Positions 59,269 through 64,000 of a stretch of DNA of 64,000 nucleotides are shown here, in pieces. The stretch lies in NCBI RefSeq assembly GCF_018413605.1, contig NZ_JAHCDN010000001.1, positions 992,001 to 1,056,000 of the forward strand, in the 5' to 3' direction. The position numbers were made by a program, and so were the translations under genes. Position 1 is the stretch's first letter. Each line of letters starts with the position of its first letter. The notes below the pieces were generated by a model. The model had not been told where the DNA came from. It did not search any database and was given only the letters and a program-made list of their open reading frames with translations. This DNA is from Variovorax sp. PCZ-1. Lineage in GTDB: Bacteria > Pseudomonadota > Gammaproteobacteria > Burkholderiales > Burkholderiaceae_C.

Positions 59269-60093
59269 TCACACAGCCACAGGTGCTTTGATCGCCGCGT
59301 GATGCTGATAATTCACCACTTCGAAATCTTCGTATTCATAGTCAAAGATCGAAGCCGGCTTGCGTTTGATCACGAGTTGCGGGTAAGCGAAGGGCTCGCG
59401 TGCGAGCTGTGTGGTCACTTGTTCGTGGTGGTTGCTGTAGATATGGCAATCGCCACCCGTCCAGACAAAATCGCCCACTTCCAAATTGCATTGCTGCGCA
59501 AGCATATGGGTGAGCAGGGCGTAGCTGGCGATATTGAAAGGCACGCCGAGGAAGATGTCTGCGCTGCGCTGATACAGCTGGCAGCTGAGTTTGCCCCGAG
59601 CCGTAGGCGAGTCACCGGGCGCGACGTAAAACTGAAAGAAAGCATGGCAGGGCATCAGTGCCATCTTGGGCAGATCGGCCACATTCCATGCGCTCACAAT
59701 GATGCGGCGTGAATCGGGATTGGTTTTGAGCTGATCCACCACTTGCGCGATTTGATCGATATGCCCGCCATCAGGTTTCGGCCATGAGCGCCACTGCACG
59801 CCATACACGGGGCCGAGATCGCCCGTTTCTTTGTTCGCCCATTCATCCCAAATCGTCACACCGCGCTCTTTGAGCCAATTGGCATTGCCGTCACCTCGCA
59901 GGAACCACAAGAGCTCCAAGATGATGGATTTGAGATGCACTTTTTTCGTCGTCACAAGAGGAAATCCCTCGGCGAGATTGAAGCGCATTTGATGCCCGAA
60001 AACAGAGCGCGTGCCTGTGCCGGTGCGGTCGGTTTTGGCCACGCCGTGCTCAAACACATGACGCATGAAGGTTTCGTATTGGTTGGAGGGCAT
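59269..60093 (-). CDS. thyA: Thymidylate synthase ThyA
   Basis: 274 aa from ATG 60093 (M-P-S-N-Q-Y-E-T-F); an in-frame extension of 13 residues to 60132 is possible but starts in a less conserved region. dUMP methylation enzyme: T-D-R-T-G-T-G-T, catalytic cysteine in [17 protein letters not shown]-x-F-L-G-V-P-F-N and D-C-H-I-Y. The expected partner folA follows in an overlapping or near-overlapping arrangement. Slightly longer than the E. coli enzyme. Confidence 0.95.
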   Translation of the reverse strand: MPSNQYETFMRHVFEHGVAKTDRTGTGTRSVFGHQMRFNLAEGFPLVTTKKVHLKSIILELLWFLRGDGNANWLKERGVTIWDEWANKETGDLGPVYGVQWRSWPKPDGGHIDQIAQVVDQLKTNPDSRRIIVSAWNVADLPKMALMPCHAFFQFYVAPGDSPTARGKLSCQLYQRSADIFLGVPFNIASYALLTHMLAQQCNLEVGDFVWTGGDCHIYSNHHEQVTTQLAREPFAYPQLVIKRKPASIFDYEYEDFEVVNYQHHAAIKAPVAV

Positions 60094-60167
60094 GGTGGGC
60101 GAGGGTAGAAACGTGGAGTTTATTTTGCGCACTTGATGCTGCGGTTGAGCACGCTCGTGAGCTGGAC

Positions 60168-60758
60168 TTAAGGGCTGGCTTTGGTACTCGCCGGCGCGCT
60201 GGCTGTAGGGCTAGCGGTAACAGAAGTTGGTATGGCAGCAGGCGGGGCTAACTGTGCAGGTGTCAAATTAAGTGGTTTGCTCTGCAAAGCAGCGAGAAAT
60301 TGAGTTTGATTCAGGTGCTGATAAAGGGGGCGAAAAGCCAGCTCAAACTCCATTTGGCCCGTGGGCAGGATTTTGGGGGCAGACATCTTCTCTGGCTTAC
60401 ATTGCTTGCCGCAGGCTTTACTGAGTTCGAGTTGCACACCGCGAGCAGCATCGAGTGCTGCACTTTTCGCGCCCGCCGTGGCAAACATTGCACGCGTGGT
60501 GATGATCAAACGGCCTTGGCCATTCAAAGCGCTGTGTTGTAGGCCAAGTTCGCCAGCCAGGATATCTCGGCTTGCAGCGACTTCAGGTGCAGCCGACGCG
60601 GATTTAGCTGGGCCAGCTGCTGCTGCGCCCGGCTTAGGCTGAGGGATGGCTGGCAAACCAAGCACATTGGCTTCTTGAGCGAATGCGGCACCGACCAAGC
60701 AGCAAGTAGCAAGTGCAGCAGTGCGAAAACGGGAGAAAGAGAAAATCAGGCGTGTCAT
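60168..60758 (-). CDS. Exported hypothetical protein
   Basis: 196 aa, no family recognised. A signal peptide with cleavage near A-F-A-Q-E (about 28) directs it to the periplasm. The mature N-terminus is Ala/Pro-rich, and the tail (about 170-196) is Ala/Ser/Thr/Pro-rich, both likely flexible. Two cysteines in A-C-G-K-Q-C-K (about 113-119) could form a disulfide or bind metal. The middle ([20 protein letters not shown]) is the only folded-looking part. No neighbour gives a functional link; thyA lies 75 bp downstream on the same strand. Confidence 0.6.
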   Translation of the reverse strand: MTRLIFSFSRFRTAALATCCLVGAAFAQEANVLGLPAIPQPKPGAAAAGPAKSASAAPEVAASRDILAGELGLQHSALNGQGRLIITTRAMFATAGAKSAALDAARGVQLELSKACGKQCKPEKMSAPKILPTGQMEFELAFRPLYQHLNQTQFLAALQSKPLNLTPAQLAPPAAIPTSVTASPTASAPASTKASP

Positions 60759-60808
60759 AGCCTGATTTTCGCATCGAAATGCCGTGTGCAGCCCTAGGGC
60801 GCGCCGAC

Positions 60809-61453
60809 TCAGTGCAAATGCCGAGGCTTGCGCCCGCCGCCACCGCCGTGGCCGCCCAGGCCGCCCGCCGCCCCGGGGCCGCCGCGCAGGCTGCGAGGAA
60901 TGGTCAGAGAGTTGACCATCGCATCAAAGCGCTTGCTGAACATTTTGTCGATCTCAGCCACTACATCGCCCATTTCCTCTTTCTCGAAATGGCGCTCCAT
61001 CACAGCTGTCACATCTTCAATGAGCATATCGCGCTGCACTTGCATGATGTCGCCGGGCGTAGGGCCCACGAAGAGCATCAAAAAATCATCGCGTGATTCT
61101 TTTGTCTCGTCTTCATCTTCTTCGTCGTATTCTGTGTCGTAAATGCTGATTTCAATGGCCGCGCCCGCGCTGGAGAGCTCATTGAGGTTCATGCACATTT
61201 CTTCTAAGCTGCTGCGAAAAGCTTCATCTGCAGAGACAGTCCAGCACATACTGAGCAAATGTTCTTTATCGTTCACTCGAATACCGGGCTCTTCTTCATA
61301 AGAGCTGACAGCGCCCTTGGCCAAAGATGAGGCTCCCGCATAAGACCATAGCGGTTTCAAAGCATCTTGCAATTGGGCATAAGACACATCCGGACGGAGT
61401 GGCACCTCGCCGTGGACATGGATTTCAAAAGGGGGAGCGTAAGAAGAGGCCAT
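60809..61453 (-). CDS. DUF6806-like acidic protein with Gly-rich tail
   Basis: 214 aa. F-E-I-H-V-H-G-E-V-P-L-R-P at the start, L-Q-D-A-L-K-P-L-W, an E-E-E-P-G-I-R segment, a strongly acidic run D-E-E-D-E-D-E-T-K-E-S-R-D-D-F, then V-G-P-T-P. The final 25 residues are Gly-rich with G-G-H-G-G-G-G-G-R-K-P-R-H-L-H, which is likely disordered or metal-binding. I recall this domain order as a conserved but uncharacterised family in Burkholderiales (DUF6806); the label is tentative. No signal peptide. Confidence 0.6.
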   Translation of the reverse strand: MASSYAPPFEIHVHGEVPLRPDVSYAQLQDALKPLWSYAGASSLAKGAVSSYEEEPGIRVNDKEHLLSMCWTVSADEAFRSSLEEMCMNLNELSSAGAAIEISIYDTEYDEEDEDETKESRDDFLMLFVGPTPGDIMQVQRDMLIEDVTAVMERHFEKEEMGDVVAEIDKMFSKRFDAMVNSLTIPRSLRGGPGAAGGLGGHGGGGGRKPRHLH

Positions 61454-61524
61454 GAGGACAGTTTATAACTTTGGCGGAGCGCTGTGTGTATTTTTTGTCG
61501 AAGGCAAACAGTCACTGTGATAAA

Positions 61525-61924
61525 GATCGAACCCAGCAGACTTGCGTGCTTTCGTCATTGCCGCCTAGGGCGGACCGGTTCGTGAGTGTCAATGTGTTGG
61601 TTATCGAAAAATTGGTGCCTCGAGCCGGAATCGAACCCAGCACGCTTGCGTGCTTTCGTCATTGCCGCCTAGGGCGGACCGGTTCGTGAGTGTCAATGTG
61701 TTGGTTATCGAAAAATTGGTGCCTCGAACCGGAATCGAACCCAGCACGCTTGCGTGCTTTCGTCATTGCCGCCTAGGGCGGACCGGTTCGTGAGTGTCAA
61801 TGTGTTGGTTATCGAAAAATTGGTGCCTCGAACCGGAATCGAACCCAGCACGTTTGCGTGCTTTCGTCATTGCCGCCTAGGGCGGACCGGTTCGTGAGTG
61901 TCAATGTGTTGGTTATCGAAAAAT
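61525..61924. repeat. Tandem 104-bp repeats carrying tRNA-Leu 3' ends
   Basis: Unit boundaries fall every 104 bp (tail copies at 61613, 61717, 61821, then the real tRNA end at 61925); a fourth, degenerate unit lies at about 61509. Each full unit contains, on the minus strand, the last 23 or so bases of tRNA-Leu including CCA, then an A+T-rich linker, a CCGCC-CTA-GGCGG hairpin and a GCACGC-GCGTGC-type hairpin. The copies differ by one or two bases. The array directly follows the tRNA gene on its transcribed strand. Confidence 0.9.
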
Positions 61925-62017
61925 TGGTGCCTCGAACCGGAATCGAACCGGTACGCCCGCTATGAACGAAGCGGCGGATTTTAAGTCCGCTGTGTCTACC
62001 TATTTCACCATCGAGGC
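61925..62017 (-). tRNA. tRNA-Leu (anticodon UAA)
   Basis: 93 nt including encoded CCA. The seven-base acceptor stem closes (GCCTCGA with TCGAGGC), the anticodon loop is CTTAAAA with UAA, a long variable arm (about 21 nt) fits Leu, and the T-arm contains TTCGATT. Downstream on the minus strand come the 104-bp repeats. Confidence 0.95.
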
Positions 62018-62046
62018 TGCCAGACAATCAAGCCTAGATTGTCAAA

Positions 62047-62074
62047 CAAAAACGCCCCGAACAAAGCCGAGGCG
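62047..62074 (-). terminator. Terminator downstream of tRNA-Cys
   Basis: On the minus strand CGCCTCG-loop-CGGGGCG followed by T5, so it could end the tRNA-Cys transcript. Confidence 0.6.
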
Positions 62075-62094
62075 CAATGATTTCCTGAGAAATC

Positions 62095-62168
62095 TGGAGG
62101 CGCGACCCAGAGTCGAACTGGGCTAACCGGATTTGCAATCCGGGGCATAACCGCTTTGCTATCGCGCC
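62095..62168 (-). tRNA. tRNA-Cys (anticodon GCA)
   Basis: 74 nt with encoded CCA; acceptor stem GGCGCGA with TCGCGCC, loop TTGCAAA with anticodon GCA, T-arm GTTCGACTC. Confidence 0.95.
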
Positions 62169-62227
62169 GAAATTCTTTTCAGAAGCTAACTGTAAACCAA
62201 TCAGCCCCTGAATCAACTTCTGAAACT

Positions 62228-62255
62228 AAAAAGGGAAGCTAGGCTTCCCTTTTTA
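62228..62255. terminator. Terminator between tRNA-Gly and tRNA-Cys
   Basis: A-run, GGGAAGC-TAG-GCTTCCC stem, T-run. Works in both directions. Confidence 0.85.
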
Positions 62256-62261
62256 AAGAAT

Positions 62262-62337
62262 TGGAGCGGGAAAAGAGTCTCGAACTCTCGACCTCAACCT
62301 TGGCAAGGTTGCGCTCTACCAACTGAGCTATTCCCGC
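62262..62337 (-). tRNA. tRNA-Gly (anticodon GCC)
   Basis: 76 nt with encoded CCA; acceptor GCGGGAA with a TTTCCCGC-type 3' side, loop TTGCCAA with anticodon GCC, T-arm GTTCGAGAC. It lies directly downstream of lon on the same strand. Confidence 0.95.
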
Positions 62338-62364
62338 GAGAGACATAAATTATAGCAGCAAAAT

Positions 62365-64000
62365 TTAGTGTTTTACAAGCTTCGCTTTTTTTACTGTTTT
62401 TTCTGTGGCGCTCGCTGCAGCAACCACGTTCACAGGAGCAGCTTCTTCGTCAGTGAGTGCGACAGGCGCGTGCTCCAGCGCGGCTTGTAAGACCTGATCA
62501 ATCCATTTCACAGGAATGATCTCCATGCCGTTTTTTACATTCTCAGGAATGTCAGCGAGGTCTTTCACATTTTCTTCAGGGATCAAGACTGTTTTGATAC
62601 CGCCGCGCAAAGCCGCAAGCAGCTTTTCTTTCAAACCGCCAATCGCTGTGACTTCGCCGCGCAGCGTGATCTCTCCCGTCATCGCGACTGAGGCTTTCAC
62701 GGGGATGCCGGTGAGGGCAGACACAATCGCTGTCGTCATCGCAATACCTGCACTCGGGCCATCTTTCGGCGTTGCGCCATCTGGCACATGGATGTGAACG
62801 TCGCGCTTCTCAAAGAGTTCATCCTTGATGCCCAAGCGACGAGCGCGTGAGCGCACCACGGTGCGTGCGGCTTCCACGGATTCTTTCATCACATCACCGA
62901 GTGAGCCGGTGCGCGTGGTGTTGCCTTTGCCTGGCATGGTGGCGGCTTCGATGGTGAGCAGATCACCACCGACTTCCGTCCAAGCGAGGCCGACCACTTG
63001 GCCAACCTGATTGCTTTGCTCAGCGAGACCATAGGTGAATTTGCGCACCCCGACAAAATCATTCAGATTCGCTGCAGTGACTTTAACTTGGCCTTCGTAT
63101 TTTTTCAGCAAAATGCCCTTGACGACCTTGCGGCAAATTTTGGAAAGCTCGCGCTCCAGCGAGCGCACACCCGCCTCACGCGTGTAGTAGCGCACGAGAT
63201 CGCGCACGGCATCTTCTTGCACATCCAGCTCGCTGGCTTTCACGCCATTGTTTTCCAATTGCTTCGGTAAAAGATAGCGCAGCGCAATATTGGTTTTCTC
63301 GTCTTCGGTGTAGCCCGAGAGGCGAATCACTTCCATACGATCCAGAAGAGCGGGGGGAATATTCATCGAATTCGATGTAGCGACAAACATCACATCGCTC
63401 AAATCAAAATCGACATCAACGTAGTGATCGCTGAAGGTGTGATTCTGCTCAGGATCAAGCACCTCGAGCAAAGCGCTGGATGGATCGCCGCGCATGTCTT
63501 GCCCCATCTTGTCGATCTCATCGAGCAGGAAGAGGGGATTGCGCGCACCCACTTTCGTGAGGCTTTGCAAAATCTTGCCAGGCAGGGCACCGATATAGGT
63601 GCGGCGATGGCCGCGAATCTCGGCCTCATCGCGCATACCACCCAAGGCCATGCGCACATATTTGCGACCTGTGGCTTTGGCAATGGATTGACCGAGCGAT
63701 GTTTTACCTACGCCAGGCGGGCCGACCAAACAAAGGATGGGCGCTTTTACCTTGTCTACACGCTGCTGCACAGCAAGATATTCAAGGATACGGTCTTTGA
63801 CTTTATCGAGGCCGAAGTGATCAGCATTGAGCACGCCTTCGGCATTGGGCAGATCGTGCTTGATCTTCGTCTTCTTTGCCCAAGGCAGGCCGACGAGCAC
63901 GTCGATGTAGTTGCGCACCACGGTCGCTTCGGCTGACATGGGAGACATGAGTTTGAGTTTCTTCAGCTCGGCATCGGCCTTCTTGCGCGCTTCTTGCGGC
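62365..64000 (-). CDS. lon: ATP-dependent protease Lon (5' partial)
   Basis: The frame is open to the window edge; codons past the internal ATG at 63948 continue as [21 protein letters not shown], conserved Lon sequence, so only the C-terminal part is present. Walker A G-P-P-G-V-G-K-T, the D-E-I-D Walker B, catalytic Ser in K-D-G-P-S-A-G-I-A and catalytic Lys in the G-G-L-K-E-K segment are all there. Lon degrades misfolded and regulatory proteins. An added Ala/Glu/Val/Lys-rich tail follows the protease domain. tRNA-Gly lies 27 bp downstream. Confidence 0.97.
   Translation of the reverse strand, partial: PQEARKKADAELKKLKLMSPMSAEATVVRNYIDVLVGLPWAKKTKIKHDLPNAEGVLNADHFGLDKVKDRILEYLAVQQRVDKVKAPILCLVGPPGVGKTSLGQSIAKATGRKYVRMALGGMRDEAEIRGHRRTYIGALPGKILQSLTKVGARNPLFLLDEIDKMGQDMRGDPSSALLEVLDPEQNHTFSDHYVDVDFDLSDVMFVATSNSMNIPPALLDRMEVIRLSGYTEDEKTNIALRYLLPKQLENNGVKASELDVQEDAVRDLVRYYTREAGVRSLERELSKICRKVVKGILLKKYEGQVKVTAANLNDFVGVRKFTYGLAEQSNQVGQVVGLAWTEVGGDLLTIEAATMPGKGNTTRTGSLGDVMKESVEAARTVVRSRARRLGIKDELFEKRDVHIHVPDGATPKDGPSAGIAMTTAIVSALTGIPVKASVAMTGEITLRGEVTAIGGLKEKLLAALRGGIKTVLIPEENVKDLADIPENVKNGMEIIPVKWIDQVLQAALEHAPVALTDEEAAPVNVVAAASATEKTVKKAKLVKH

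Noticed and set aside
61525-61924. CRISPR array
   Set aside because: The repeated unit is 104 bp throughout with no variable spacers, and it contains the tRNA-Leu 3' end.
61509-62017. Attachment site of an integrated island at tRNA-Leu
   Set aside because: No integrase or foreign block is adjacent in this window; a tandem origin fits better, although a past insertion is not excluded.
61471-62027. Small frames across the tandem tRNA-tail units
   Set aside because: Their sequence repeats with the 104-bp period and includes tRNA sequence; no sign of a real protein.

Overview
The window reads as chromosomal DNA of a betaproteobacterium, most likely Burkholderiales and probably Comamonadaceae-like. 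This rests on gene families I recognise rather than on a search: a DUF1631 protein, a TIGR04438-type Trp-rich protein, a GntR/methylmalonyl-CoA mutase/MeaB/propionyl-CoA carboxylase cluster, a FabI-type enoyl reductase, and moderately high G+C with ATG/GTG starts. Most of the window is housekeeping sequence with short operons, many of them joined by ATGA or GTGA overlaps. No rRNA, integrase, transposase or CRISPR array was seen.

Layout. 1-17.3 kb: a GFA-domain protein cut by the window edge, a PLP ammonia-lyase, a MobA-like nucleotidyltransferase, an EamA exporter, an SbmA/BacA-like ABC protein, a tiny Lys-rich ORF with its own promoter and terminator, a DUF4399 lipoprotein, EttA, DUF1631, an RluA-type synthase, Mfd, IspD and IspF (isoprenoid pathway), and FabI. 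17.4-27.2 kb: a defence island, hsdR-hsdS-(383-aa membrane protein)-fic-abiEi-abiEii-hsdM. It holds a type I restriction-modification system split by a Fic protein and an AbiE toxin-antitoxin pair. A 67-aa ORF convergent with fic carries a Fic-inhibition motif. 27.2-32.8 kb: a yejABEF peptide importer. 33-38.7 kb: an M16 peptidase, a TadA fused to a haloalkane-dehalogenase-like domain, and a DUF2252 protein. 38.7-49.9 kb: propionate/methylmalonyl-CoA metabolism (GntR regulator, mutase, GIY-YIG protein, MeaB, a kinase-like protein, PccB, a small ORF, PccA, then PncA, a PhoD-like phosphatase and a VOC protein that may be the epimerase). 49.9-64 kb: an SMP-30-like protein, DUF1801, MnmH, TesA/YbbA back to back, LysC, cytochrome c, a truncated haemoglobin, Def, XthA, FolA, ThyA, three tRNAs (Leu, Cys, Gly) and the 3' part of lon.

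The most unusual property is two families of short interspersed repeats. Family A is about 42 bp, built around GCCGGCATAGAATCTGCGC followed by an AT-rich hairpin. About 20 clear copies occur, and roughly 12 lie inside genes, open in at least four different reading frames (mobA-like, rluA, mfd, hsdR, yejF, M16, tadA, mcm, kinase-like, mnmH, def, folA). Family B (GTTCGCCCTGAGCTTGTCGAAGG type) has about nine sites, several coding (hsdR twice, the yejE N-terminus, the end of the GIY-YIG gene). Other structures of note are a 104-bp tandem array carrying copies of the tRNA-Leu 3' end, a long imperfect inverted repeat between ybbA and lysC, and a cluster of inverted repeats upstream of abiEi.
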